Positions 1 through 6,971 are shown, counted from the stretch's first letter. The stretch is DNA of 64,000 nt from Pluralibacter sp. UBA7423 (GCA_002470465.1 DKMD01000025.1:62001-126000); one strand, 5' to 3'. The notes: a model not told the origin generated them from the letters alone. Translations and numbers: made by a program.

Positions 1-420
1 AAGCAGGGAGGCCAGCGGATCCAGTTCGTTGTCTTCGGCCTCTGGGGCAAGAATACTGATGTGGCGCGCCTGCGGCGTCTGGCAGGTGCCCTGACACAGC
101 ATGAGAGGGGCGGTATTTCCGGGGACAAACACGGCCACGCCTTTATGCCGTTCACCGTTTTGTTCCACCGGGAGGCCGGCGAAAATCGTTATGCCGTGGC
201 GAGAGGCGGCATAGCTCAATGGCTCAAGCAGTTCTCTGTCGGGCGGAGGGGGAAGGGGCGACGAGGTATCCGGGCCAGTCAGCGACAGCTCCGGAAAGAC
301 GATAAGCTGGCAGGTGAGTTTTGCTGCCGCTTCGATAAACCGTAAATGATGGGCAATATTTTCCGCAACGTTCCTGTTGCAGGCCGTGTACTGTGCAGCG
401 GCAATAGTCCATGCAGGCAT
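1..420 (-). CDS. yobB: YobB, carbon-nitrogen hydrolase family protein (3' end outside window)
   Basis: Reads leftward from an ATG at 420 and runs off the window after about 140 residues. The start reads MPAWTIAAAQY, and residues 41-47 give FPELSLTG, the block that carries the catalytic glutamate of the nitrilase/amidase superfamily. The catalytic lysine and cysteine would lie beyond the window. The family uses a Glu-Lys-Cys triad to hydrolyse amides or nitriles, and the substrate of YobB is unknown. The gene keeps its E. coli place next to holE. It is recognised by its beginning and synteny, so function stays at family level. Confidence 0.8.
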   Translation of the reverse strand, partial: MPAWTIAAAQYTACNRNVAENIAHHLRFIEAAAKLTCQLIVFPELSLTGPDTSSPLPPPPDRELLEPLSYAASRHGITIFAGLPVEQNGERHKGVAVFVPGNTAPLMLCQGTCQTPQARHISILAPEAEDNELDPLASLL

Positions 421-528
421 AGTGGCTTCCTTAACACTTTCCTGACTCAGCGTCCGTGAGTCGCACTTAAGAATTTTCCATTGAAGTGTAGCAGGGTAAA
501 TGTAAGGAAGTGTAACTCTCAGTAAGGC

Positions 529-759
529 TTATTTGGCTTTGGGCTCGTACGGCAGGCGAGAGAGGTTGACCGACGCCAGACGATGGGCGATCAGGCGCTC
601 GCGAAACCAGTCGCGCAGATGGGCAGGCTGTTCACGTTCAACCACTTCGGCGACGATCGGCATATTGTAGCGCTCTTTAAAAGCGACCCCGGCAGCGGCC
701 AAATCGACATTCACTTTGTCCATTTCGTCCTGGGGGATTTTTGCCAGATTGGTGTGCAT
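529..759 (-). CDS. holE: DNA polymerase III theta subunit
   Basis: A 76-residue protein that matches HolE almost throughout (for example [20 protein letters not shown], then [20 protein letters not shown]). Theta binds the epsilon proofreading subunit in the polymerase III core and modestly stabilises it. Two ATG codons stand in tandem at 762 and 759. The AGGAG ribosome site lies about 6 bases before the second, and E. coli HolE is 76 residues, so 759 was chosen. It is a stand-alone gene diverging from the copC operon. Confidence 0.95.
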   Translation of the reverse strand: MHTNLAKIPQDEMDKVNVDLAAAGVAFKERYNMPIVAEVVEREQPAHLRDWFRERLIAHRLASVNLSRLPYEPKAK

Positions 760-897
760 CATGGTCTCCTTCTGTTATCGCGGCTGAAAGTACTAAGCGT
801 GTCGGGAAAAAGCAAGTACGACGGCGTGGAATCTCGACGTAAACATTATACAGCGTTATCCTTTGGGCCAGATAAATAACAAAAGGGAATGAAGAGA

Positions 898-1272
898 ATG
901 AACCTGACCGCTTCCCGTGCCTTGCGCGCTGGTGTGTTACTGACTTGCCTTTTCTCCACAACTGCCGCATTCGCTCACGCACATCTCAAACAGCAATCTC
1001 CTGCTGCTAATGCGCTGGTGACAACGGTCCCACAGGCGCTGACGCTCAGCTTCTCCGAAGGCATTGAGGTGAAATTCAGCGGCGTCACCGTCACTGGCCC
1101 ACAGCAGATCAAAGTCCCATTAGGAGCCGTGAAGCTCAACGAGAAAGACAGTAAGCAGCTGATTGTCCCGGTAGAGCAATCTCTTAAGCCAGGTGATTAC
1201 ACCGTCGACTGGCATGTGGTGTCCGTCGACGGGCATAAAACTCAGGGCCAGTATCACTTCAGCGTGAAATAA
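898..1272 (+). CDS. copC: CopC-type periplasmic copper-binding protein (YobA)
   Basis: About 124 residues. A signal peptide covers roughly residues 1-26 and ends TTAAFA, and the mature chain starts HAHLKQQ, the N-terminal histidine motif of CopC proteins that binds Cu(II). The C-terminal DWHVVSVDGH supplies further histidines in the conserved cupredoxin-like fold. An in-frame ATG at 889 is possible, but AAGGGA sits directly against it and is better spaced for 898. It is first in the copC-copD-yebY unit, with 2 bases before copD, so it likely hands copper to CopD in the periplasm or inner membrane. Confidence 0.9.
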   Translation: MNLTASRALRAGVLLTCLFSTTAAFAHAHLKQQSPAANALVTTVPQALTLSFSEGIEVKFSGVTVTGPQQIKVPLGAVKLNEKDSKQLIVPVEQSLKPGDYTVDWHVVSVDGHKTQGQYHFSVK

Positions 1273-1274
1273 GC

Positions 1275-2144
1275 GTGCTGGCCGCTGCGTATGTCGGGCT
1301 GAGAGGCCTGCATTTTATCGCCGTGATGCTGGCGTTTGGCGTCGTGTTGTACGGTGCCTGGTGGGCCATGCCGTCATTACGTCGCCTCATTATGCAGCGT
1401 TTCAGCATGGTTCTCCGCTGGGCTCTGCTGGTGAATGCCGTTTCTGTCACGCTGATACTGATGGTGCAGGGCGGCCTGATGGGTAACGGCTGGCGTGATG
1501 TGGTGCGCCCGGATATCTGGCTGGCGGTGCTGGAGACGCGTTTTGGCAGCGTCTGGCTGTGGCAAATTCTGCTGACGTGGGTTGCGTTGCTGGTGGCGCT
1601 GATTCGGCCTGCGAAACTGGCTCCGTTGCTGCTTATCCTTTGCGTCGCTCAGTTTTTACTGATGGCGGGCACAGGACATGCCGCGATGCATGATGGTATT
1701 GTCGGCGCGTTGCAGCGCACCAATCATGCGCTGCATCTGCTCTGCGCCGGGGCCTGGTTTGGTGGGCTGCTGCCGTTCCTGTACTGCCTGCGATTGACTC
1801 GGGGGCACTGGCGAGCGTCGGCAATACACACCATGATGCGCTATTCGCGCTACGGCCATGTGGCTGTCGCGGGCGTCGTACTGAGCGGGATTACCAACGC
1901 CTTGCTGATTCAGGGGCAGCTTATTGCCGATACCGCTTATGGACGGCTGCTGTTGGTGAAATGTGCGTTAGTGGCGCTGATGGTGGTAATCGCGCTGGCG
2001 AACAGGTATGTTCTGGTGCCGCGGCTGAAGGCCGATGGGGCGTACATGCAGGCGCTATTTTTGCGCACCACTCAGGCTGAAATGATCTTAGGGGCTCTGG
2101 TATTAGCGGCGGTTAGTCTGTTTGCAACCTGGGAACCGTTTTGA
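1275..2144 (+). CDS. copD: CopD-type copper resistance/transport membrane protein (YebZ)
   Basis: A 289-residue hydrophobic protein with about eight membrane segments. It starts at a GTG two bases after the copC stop, which suggests translational coupling. Conserved histidines in membrane helices ([10 protein letters not shown] near residues 134-143, NHALHLL near 150) fit the CopD family, thought to move copper across the inner membrane together with CopC. The E. coli homolog is yebZ and has the same neighbours. The direction of copper movement is not settled for this family, and the sequence does not decide it. Confidence 0.9.
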   Translation: MLAAAYVGLRGLHFIAVMLAFGVVLYGAWWAMPSLRRLIMQRFSMVLRWALLVNAVSVTLILMVQGGLMGNGWRDVVRPDIWLAVLETRFGSVWLWQILLTWVALLVALIRPAKLAPLLLILCVAQFLLMAGTGHAAMHDGIVGALQRTNHALHLLCAGAWFGGLLPFLYCLRLTRGHWRASAIHTMMRYSRYGHVAVAGVVLSGITNALLIQGQLIADTAYGRLLLVKCALVALMVVIALANRYVLVPRLKADGAYMQALFLRTTQAEMILGALVLAAVSLFATWEPF

Positions 2145-2160
2145 AAAAAGTGGCTTTATT

Positions 2161-2499
2161 ATGAAAAAACTCGTTCTTTCTATGCTGTTATTGGCAACTT
2201 CTGGAGCTGCTCTCGCGGCACCGCAGATTATCACCGTCAGCCGCTTTGAAATCGGCAAAGCGCAATGGGCGTTTAATCGTGAGGAAGTCATGCTGACCTG
2301 CCGCCCAGGCAACGCGCTGTATGCCATTAACCCGAGTACGCTGGTGCAGTATCCGCTGAATACCGTTGCCGAGCAGGAAGTGAAAGCAGGTAAAACCACG
2401 GCTCAGCCCATTTCGGTGATTCAGAATGACGATCCGGCAAAACCGGGTCAAAAGATGAGCCTGGTGCCGTTTATCGCCCGCGCAGAGAAGCTCTGCTGA
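2161..2499 (+). CDS. yebY: YebY, DUF2511 secreted protein of the copper operon
   Basis: A 112-residue protein with a clear signal peptide ([19 protein letters not shown], cleavage after ALA). Two cysteines remain in the mature chain, one in LTCRPGN and one at the C-terminus (KLC), which could form a disulfide. An upstream in-frame ATG at 2122 overlaps copD and lacks a signal peptide, so 2161 is the start. It lies 16 bases after copD and is followed by a terminator, so it closes the copper operon. The role is known only by this context. Confidence 0.88.
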   Translation: MKKLVLSMLLLATSGAALAAPQIITVSRFEIGKAQWAFNREEVMLTCRPGNALYAINPSTLVQYPLNTVAEQEVKAGKTTAQPISVIQNDDPAKPGQKMSLVPFIARAEKLC

Positions 2500-2528
2500 C
2501 CGAAGCGCTAACCGTTTGACTGGCAATA

Positions 2529-2568
2529 AAAAACCGCAACGTTTTCAGCTGAAAACCTGCGGTTTTTG
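2529..2568 (+). terminator. Rho-independent terminator of copC-copD-yebY
   Basis: AAACCGCA pairs with TGCGGTTT around an inner GTTTTC/GAAAAC stem, followed by a short T-run. It lies 30 bases after the yebY stop. Confidence 0.85.
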
Positions 2569-2653
2569 TGTTTTGTGACGCTTTGCTCACGGTTTTTTTC
2601 TGACCACTTTCGTCGCGGACTGGAAAACCTGGCATGGTCATCTATTCTTAAAG

Positions 2654-2757
2654 GGCAAGGCGACTTTAGCCTGCATTAATGCCAACTTTTAGCGCACGGC
2701 TCTCTCCCAAGAGCCATTTCCCTGGACCGAATACAGGAATCGTATTCGGTCTTTTTT
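2654..2757 (+). ncRNA. sdsR: SdsR (RyeB) small RNA
   Basis: The roughly 104-base sequence from GGCAAGGCGACTTTAGCC through the terminator stem ACCGAATAC...GTATTCGGT plus T-run is nearly identical to E. coli and Salmonella SdsR, and it lies next to yebY as in those genomes. SdsR is an Hfq-dependent, sigma-S-controlled stationary-phase RNA that represses ompD, mutS and other targets. A TATTCTTA element just upstream (2643-2650) sits where the sigma-S -10 box should be. In E. coli an antisense RNA (SraC/RyeA) is made from the opposite strand. It cannot be confirmed from sequence here. Confidence 0.93.
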
Positions 2758-2830
2758 TATTTGTAAGTCATATCAGCAACTTACAAAGACCGTATCGAAA
2801 TTTTATCGAAATCCCGTATTCGGTCTTTTT
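2741..2830 (+). repeat. Duplicated 16-bp tail of the sdsR terminator
   Basis: CGTATTCGGTCTTTTT occurs at 2741-2756 as the terminator arm of sdsR and again, identical, at 2815-2830, 58 bases after the first copy ends. Duplication of the 3' end of an RNA gene is what site-specific integration leaves behind, so the second copy may be an old attachment-site half. No integrase remains in the window. The intervening bases carry nothing else recognisable. Confidence 0.6.
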
Positions 2831-2833
2831 CCG

Positions 2834-2882
2834 TTATACCACAACAAAATCGGCCTTAACATTTTTTTTACACGAAAAATTC
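2834..2882 (+). repeat. Left copy of an imperfect direct repeat flanking the acyltransferase islet
   Basis: From TTATACCACAACAAAATCGG to the AAAAATTC end, this stretch matches 4073-4118 at roughly 85 percent by eye, in the same orientation. The two copies bracket the decayed ORF and the three coupled ORFs. It directly follows the second sdsR terminator copy. Confidence 0.65.
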
Positions 2883-3260
2883 AGATCGTCACGCATTGGT
2901 TGTGGCCTATGAAAGGTACATTTATGTATGCCATTTTCAGGGTTTGTGGCCGAAGAGTTGGTGGGGGATCGTTTGCGGTAGGCAACTTCATAAAGTCGCG
3001 CTGTGAGTTGATAGTTTGCTTAATGGTAGGATAAAAACTGGGTTCCAGCCCTTACGTACAAAAAGTTAATGCAGTTCATAATGCGGAGTTACATAAAAAT
3101 AGACTGCTAAACAAAGCAATTCAGCAGATTGATGTGCTGCAGGATACCGTAGAACTCGGTGGCAACTGATTAAGAAGTTTCAAATTGAAGTTATGGAAGT
3201 AATGTAGGGTACTATTGAATCGAATTGACACTAATAGCCCCCGATGTTAATCAACGTGCA
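2883..3260. other. Gene-less AT-rich stretch downstream of sdsR
   Basis: No intact gene is visible in these 378 bases. A 44-codon open stretch at 3035-3169 looks like the end of a decayed gene (separate entry). The rest shows no promoter, hairpin or repeat I can support. Its composition is closer to that of the acyltransferase islet than to the core genes around it. Confidence 0.6.
3035..3169 (+). pseudogene. Possible remnant of a small charged/helical protein gene
   Basis: After a stop at 3032-3034 the frame stays open for 44 codons to a TGA at 3167-3169. The peptide includes NAELHKNRLLNKAIQQIDVL, rich in Leu, Lys and Gln with heptad-like spacing, which looks like real coding sequence rather than chance. 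There is no ATG or GTG with a ribosome site at its 5' end, so it is called a fragment. I do not recognise the family. Confidence 0.3.
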
Positions 3261-3800
3261 TTAAATTTTTGAACGTGAAACTATCTCGTTAACCTTTTTT
3301 GTATATACCGTGCAGTTATCGGGGATGTCTTTATTAATAAAGCTCATTGCACCAATAATTACATTATCGCCAATGGTAAGGTTATCTCCGATAACGCAGC
3401 TATTAGAGCCAAGATAAAAATTATCGCCAATTTTTATGATACCATCAAGTCCATTTCCAGAGCTGCCAATTACACAGTTTTGCGTTAGTTTCATGTTCTT
3501 ACCGGCAACAACTCGTTTCGTAACTACTACGCCAACATGATGGGCAATTGTTAGGCCTGGGCCGATTGTTGCACCTAACATAAGGTCGCAAGTAAATTTT
3601 TGTTTAATTTTTGAGTGTATTTTATACGCGATTCGTTTATGTCCTTTTCTGAATAAATAATCTGCGAGGCGCCACCAGAAAACAAATTTTAAACCGGGTT
3701 TATTCCTCAGTCTTGAAAATATTCTTAGGTATGAGAATTTTTTACTTTCTCCGATGACTTCAATATGCCAGTATTTTTTTAATTCAGAGTATGAATACAT
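3261..3800 (-). CDS. Hexapeptide-repeat acyltransferase, serine acetyltransferase-like
   Basis: A 179-residue protein. Residues 70-165 are left-handed beta-helix hexapeptide repeats (IGPGLTIAHHVGVVV, then IKIGDNFYLGSNSCVIGDN and LTIGDNVIIGAMSFINKDIP). The HH pair and the layout resemble CysE/WcaB-type acetyltransferases, which transfer acetyl from acetyl-CoA to a hydroxyl group of serine or a sugar. The N-terminal 60 residues are basic and aromatic. The DNA is AT-rich with many rare codons, unlike its neighbours, which suggests transfer. Its ATG lies one base after the stop of the ORF before it. The acceptor is unknown: an envelope sugar is more likely than serine, because the N-terminal domain of true CysE is absent. 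Confidence 0.8.
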   Translation of the reverse strand: MYSYSELKKYWHIEVIGESKKFSYLRIFSRLRNKPGLKFVFWWRLADYLFRKGHKRIAYKIHSKIKQKFTCDLMLGATIGPGLTIAHHVGVVVTKRVVAGKNMKLTQNCVIGSSGNGLDGIIKIGDNFYLGSNSCVIGDNLTIGDNVIIGAMSFINKDIPDNCTVYTKKVNEIVSRSKI

Positions 3801-3801
3801 T

Positions 3802-3951
3802 TCACAGCGTTCCTGTTTTTTTTGATGCTCCAGTGTCGCACGTTTTTTTGAGCGCTCGATTCAGTTCCTCTTCCTCAGGGCCGGTTATACAGCCATAAAA
3901 AGGATATAAGGTGAAATAGCACGCGGTAATACTTCGCCGTTGTACTTTCAC
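3802..3951 (-). CDS. Small ORF upstream of the acyltransferase, possible lipoprotein
   Basis: A 49-residue ORF from a GTG at 3951 that overlaps the TAG of the preceding ORF (TAGTG). Its own TGA ends one base before the acyltransferase ATG. The N-terminus has basic residues (MKVQRR), a hydrophobic run and then FYGC, which could be a short signal peptide with a weak lipobox. The rest is charged (GPEEEELNRALKKTC). I do not recognise it. The evidence that it is translated is the tight coupling on both sides. Against it are its small size and poor ribosome site. Confidence 0.4.
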   Translation of the reverse strand: MKVQRRSITACYFTLYPFYGCITGPEEEELNRALKKTCDTGASKKTGTL

Positions 3952-4073
3952 TACTGATTGTTACATGCAACACTGACTGAATCTGCAAGTTGGGTGCCAG
4001 TGTTGCCAGAACTGTACTTTAAAGTTTCCGGCTCTTCCGGCGTTGATGGCGAGTCCTTGTCAATCGGCTGCAT
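3951..4073 (-). CDS. Small unrecognised ORF, first of three coupled ORFs
   Basis: A 40-residue ORF from an ATG at 4073 to a TAG at 3951-3953. The peptide is acidic and polar (MQPIDKDSPSTPEEPETLKY..., ending VACNNQ), with no membrane segment. Its start lies at the edge of the right-hand direct repeat, so the repeat may supply its promoter or mark a fusion point where a longer gene was cut. I do not recognise the family. It could equally be the 3' end of a truncated gene whose first part was lost at the repeat. Confidence 0.35.
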   Translation of the reverse strand: MQPIDKDSPSTPEEPETLKYSSGNTGTQLADSVSVACNNQ

Positions 4074-4118
4074 TATGCCACAATAAAATCGGGTTTAATA
4101 TTTTTTACAGGAAAATTC
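4073..4118 (+). repeat. Right copy of the imperfect direct repeat flanking the islet
   Basis: TTATGCCACAATAAAATCGG and the bases up to AAAATTC match 2834-2882 in direct orientation with a few substitutions and small gaps. It lies immediately upstream of the first coupled minus-strand ORF. Confidence 0.65.
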
Positions 4119-4162
4119 GCGGGTGGTGGCGCAGATGTTGCGTGGCTATCTGACGTTGAGGC

Positions 4163-4190
4163 AAAAAAATCCCCTTCACTTAGCAGGGGA
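4163..4190 (-). terminator. Minus-strand terminator
   Basis: Read on the minus strand, CCCCTGCTAAGTGAAGGGG is followed by ATTTTTTT. It would stop transcription coming from the small membrane-protein gene at 4417-4560 and separate it from the islet. Bases 4191-4416 hold no gene I can support. Confidence 0.65.
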
Positions 4191-4416
4191 AAGGGGACAA
4201 AGCTTGCAATGAATATTATATCGGATTCACTTTGGCGATTTCAGAGGGATATGCAGTGCCGCCAGTGCCTGGTCTGAACATCTCTCATCAAGGGGATGGA
4301 TTCAGACTGACTGGAAACGAGCCGTTTTTTGCGTCACGTTTCGCTATGCATAATAGGGATTGCCGCTGAAGGCTTCAAACATCAATTTGTTTATTTTTTA
4401 ACAGGTTACGCAGTGA

Positions 4417-4560
4417 TTATTCGGGTGTGACGATGTCGGGATAGATCAGCGTTTCAAGGTAGCTTACCAGCACCCAGATTTGATCGCTGAAGATAAACCA
4501 GATGCCGACGATCAGAATCACCAGGATCAGTAGTATGAGGAAGATTTCAGTTTTGCTCAT
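4417..4560 (-). CDS. Small single-pass membrane protein, unknown function
   Basis: A 47-residue ORF from an ATG at 4560. Residues 3-25 form one strong membrane helix (EIFLILLILVILIVGIWFIF), followed by a short aromatic and acidic tail ending DIVTPE. A longer in-frame start at 4635 adds a Pro/Arg-rich stretch unlike a membrane protein, so the short form was chosen, although the ribosome site is weak. The composition looks like a real inner-membrane small protein. I do not recognise it. It lies downstream of the DUF535 gene on the same strand and may be read with it. Confidence 0.5.
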   Translation of the reverse strand: MSKTEIFLILLILVILIVGIWFIFSDQIWVLVSYLETLIYPDIVTPE

Positions 4561-4689
4561 AGCCTGGAGGCACCGCCAGCGGGGAATCGGAATGTTATCA
4601 GCAAGATGATAGCGGATCACCACGGGGCACGGCAAACGCGGAGCACTAAGCTTGTGCCTGATTACAGGTACAAGCTCATTTTATGGGGG

Positions 4690-5640
4690 TCAGGCCAGTG
4701 GAAAAAGAGTCTTAAACTGTATGGCCATTTCATCAAGTAGAGCAAAGCGGCGGCGGTATTCTGCACGCTTTTTGCTCGCAATCTCTTGAATGGACTTTCG
4801 TTCCTGCTGAAGCGGCAGCTGCCAGCGGAATTCGCTGGTCTTGACGCCTTCGATGGAGGCCCAGAACTCGTCATAGCTGGCATGGAAATGCCGGCCTTTG
4901 CTGAAGCGATAGCGCAGGGCGCGGAAAACATGCCCGTTATCACTCACGCCGGTGATGCGGACAATGTCACATTCAGCGGCCAACAGGCCAAAGAATTCAA
5001 CCAGAATGCGTTTCGGGAATAAGCCATAGCAGGCGCGAGTTGCGGATTTTATAACCTCATGTGAAACGGAGCGGCGTGGGCCCTGCAGCCCGCCGACGAT
5101 CAATTCCCATCCTTCTGAATCGCGCCTGATACAGAAAGTGGTGCTGGCGAGCACGGTATTATCTTCGCTACAGAACCAGAGTGTGCTTTCACCTTCACGC
5201 TCAGCTTTGCACGCGCAGGAAGCGTACAGCGTGAATTTAGCTTCATCTTTACCCGTAAATGTCAGTAAGGGCGTCGGGTCTATGGCGGTCAGGGCAGCGG
5301 CAAGCGTTGGGCTTTTCAGTGAATCAATAAACTGATAGTGACCCACAATGGCTTCTGCGCGCTGCGTGGAAGAGAGACCGCGAGTGAGATATTGGCGATG
5401 TGTTTTACTCGGCAAAGTCACCTGAGCATTCAGCAGGCGCATAAAATCGGGACGCTGCCCGAGGCTGTCGAGCATGAGCCGGGTCGAACGATAATAAATT
5501 AGCGTGCGCAGCAAAAATTTAAGACGGTAATCTGCTTTTTTCCAGATAGGTGCCGGAGCAAGGTTGCCCTTGATCAACTCGGAAATAATGTGGGCCTGTG
5601 GCGTTGGCGATAGCAGGGAGTGCAGGGAGTTGTCGGTCAC
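4690..5640 (-). CDS. VirK/YbjX family protein (DUF535)
   Basis: A 316-residue protein whose features fit the DUF535 family of VirK (Shigella, Salmonella) and YbjX: a basic N-terminal half (RLKFLLRTLIYYRSTRLML), the central GHYQFID block, and a C-terminal FWASIEGVK...FRWQLPL segment rich in Arg and Lys. Members have been linked to PhoPQ-controlled envelope remodelling, antimicrobial-peptide resistance and virulence-factor surface display, but the biochemistry is unknown. It is divergent from pphA across a 160-base gap that holds a PhoP-box-like repeat. E. coli K-12 has no DUF535 gene beside pphA to my knowledge. Confidence 0.8.
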   Translation of the reverse strand: MTDNSLHSLLSPTPQAHIISELIKGNLAPAPIWKKADYRLKFLLRTLIYYRSTRLMLDSLGQRPDFMRLLNAQVTLPSKTHRQYLTRGLSSTQRAEAIVGHYQFIDSLKSPTLAAALTAIDPTPLLTFTGKDEAKFTLYASCACKAEREGESTLWFCSEDNTVLASTTFCIRRDSEGWELIVGGLQGPRRSVSHEVIKSATRACYGLFPKRILVEFFGLLAAECDIVRITGVSDNGHVFRALRYRFSKGRHFHASYDEFWASIEGVKTSEFRWQLPLQQERKSIQEIASKKRAEYRRRFALLDEMAIQFKTLFPLA

Positions 5641-5724
5641 GATATTAACCTCATTTTGTTTCAGAGGCTATTTTAGCGGCAACAATGGCTGGCTCTAACG
5701 CATCCGCAGGTTTTATTCCCGGCG

Positions 5725-5741
5725 TGTTTAGCCTTTATTTA
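5725..5741 (+). promoter_or_regulatory. PhoP-box-like direct repeat between the DUF535 gene and pphA
   Basis: TGTTTA-GCCTT-TATTTA matches the PhoP pattern (T/G)GTTTA-N5-(T/G)GTTTA with one mismatch, and a further AGTTTA follows at 5742-5747. No -10 box lies at the usual distance on the plus strand, and a TATACT at 5778-5783 is too far away. The match is short and may be chance. The DUF535 neighbour makes PhoP control plausible. Confidence 0.3.
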
Positions 5742-5801
5742 AGTTTACGGAAAAAGCCCTGAGCGTATTCAGCGTTCTATACTTTGTAGAAGGGGGAAAA
5801 T

Positions 5802-6446
5802 ATGTATCAGCGCGTGGAAGGTAATACGTGGCAACATATCTGGCTAACGGGCGATCTGCATGGCTGCTTTGCTTTGCTGATGTCTGCGCTGAAGGCCCGA
5901 AAGTTCAACCCTTATAAGGATTTGCTCATTTCTGTTGGCGATCTGATCGACCGCGGCCCGGACAGCCTGAAATGTCTTGAACTCCTTGAGGAAAAATGGG
6001 TGTTGGCCATTCGCGGCAACCACGAACAGATGGCGATGGATGCGCTGACGCATCAGCAGCTATCGCTGTGGGAGCTTAACGGCGGGGAGTGGTTTGAGCG
6101 CTGTTCGCCGTCTGAACGTGCCGCCGCCCGGCGGCTGTTGCAGGCCTGCGAAGCGCTGCCTTTCATCATTGAGATAGTCACTGACTCGGCGACGCACGTG
6201 ATTGCCCATGCGGATTACCCGGGGGCACACTACCGTTGGCAGCAGACCGTTGACTGGCATCGGGTGCTTTGGGACAGACAGCGCCTGAGCGATCATCTTG
6301 CGGGTCAGCATCATCCCATTGATGGGGCCGATCATTTTTGGTTTGGCCACACGCCGCTCAGGCACCGTTACGATGCGTTGAATCAACACTATATCGATAC
6401 CGGCGCCGTCTTTGGCGGCAAGCTGACGCTGGTGCAGCTTCAGTAA
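5802..6446 (+). CDS. pphA: Serine/threonine protein phosphatase 1
   Basis: A 214-residue PPP-family phosphatase. The three metal-site motifs are all present: GDLHG (residues 17-21), GDLIDRG (46-52) and RGNHE (near 72), with a later HAD and a GHTPL carrying metal-binding histidines. In E. coli, PphA (PrpA) acts on Ser/Thr and Tyr phosphoproteins and on phosphohistidine, and it reports protein misfolding through the CpxRA pathway. The ATG at 5802 follows AAGGGGGAA. Its stop codon touches the yebW stop codon on the other strand. Confidence 0.93.
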   Translation: MYQRVEGNTWQHIWLTGDLHGCFALLMSALKARKFNPYKDLLISVGDLIDRGPDSLKCLELLEEKWVLAIRGNHEQMAMDALTHQQLSLWELNGGEWFERCSPSERAAARRLLQACEALPFIIEIVTDSATHVIAHADYPGAHYRWQQTVDWHRVLWDRQRLSDHLAGQHHPIDGADHFWFGHTPLRHRYDALNQHYIDTGAVFGGKLTLVQLQ

Positions 6447-6638
6447 TTACAGATTGCTGTACGCCTGTGCAGGTTGCCAGAATCCATCAATAAAATCCTC
6501 TATCGGAAAGCAGCCACCATGGCGAATACGCTGGTCGTGCATGGCCCGAACGCATTGAGGTTCGGTGTTATAGACGTCGACAACGATATCTTCACAGCCG
6601 CCATCGAGGTAACAAATAAACAATACCAGAGCGAACAT
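6447..6638 (-). CDS. yebW: YebW, small uncharacterised protein
   Basis: A 63-residue protein closely matching E. coli YebW (MFALVLFICYLDGGCEDIVV, then FPIEDFIDGFWQPAQ). It has a hydrophobic N-terminus and several cysteines (GGC, QC, GGC), so it may be exported or membrane-bound. Function is unknown. Its stop codon (6447-6449) abuts the pphA stop (6444-6446) with no base between. It lies downstream of yebV on the same strand, separated by a palindrome. Confidence 0.9.
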   Translation of the reverse strand: MFALVLFICYLDGGCEDIVVDVYNTEPQCVRAMHDQRIRHGGCFPIEDFIDGFWQPAQAYSNL

Positions 6639-6702
6639 GACTTCCCCACACCTGAAGAGCGAACTTTAAGTGTAAGAGAGATAAGCGAAACGGGAAATAA
6701 TT

Positions 6703-6722
6703 AACCCGCCTGCAGGCGGGTT
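6703..6722 (-). terminator. Perfect 20-bp palindrome between yebV and yebW
   Basis: AACCCGCCTGCAGGCGGGTT is fully self-complementary, followed on the minus strand by an AT-rich stretch with only a broken T-run. It is probably a weak terminator or attenuator after yebV. Confidence 0.6.
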
Positions 6723-6731
6723 ACATTGGCA

Positions 6732-6971
6732 TCAGGCTAAGCGCATGACCCAAGCGTCGGACTGACGATCGTAATGCTGGCGGTAGAGGACGGAGTGCTC
6801 GCCGTCGAGAATGGCTGGCACGCTGGTTTCGGCATCCCATGCATCAAGCTGCATGCACAAATCAGGATCGGATTTACAGGGAATACTTAACGTTCGCTCG
6901 CCCTGTTGGTCGCCATGCAGTTCGGCGTCATCAATTTCAAATGCGCCGATTCGTACGCTGGTTTTAGTCAT
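6732..6971 (-). CDS. yebV: YebV, DUF1480 family protein
   Basis: A 79-residue acidic cytosolic protein (MTKTSVRIGAFEIDDAELHG, ending AWVMRLA) matching YebV and the DUF1480 family. There are no catalytic motifs or membrane segments. The family is restricted to enterobacteria and has no assigned role. In E. coli it lies between rsmF and yebW as here. The hairpin downstream suggests it is often transcribed alone. Confidence 0.9.
   Translation of the reverse strand: MTKTSVRIGAFEIDDAELHGDQQGERTLSIPCKSDPDLCMQLDAWDAETSVPAILDGEHSVLYRQHYDRQSDAWVMRLA

Noticed and set aside
2679..2912. 77-codon ORF overlapping sdsR
   Set aside because: It starts inside the sRNA and runs through its terminator and the duplicated repeat, so it is very unlikely to be translated.
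5740..5801. Heat-shock (sigma-32) promoter for pphA
   Set aside because: E. coli pphA is heat-inducible, but I could not find a convincing CTTGAA and CCCCAT pair at proper spacing.
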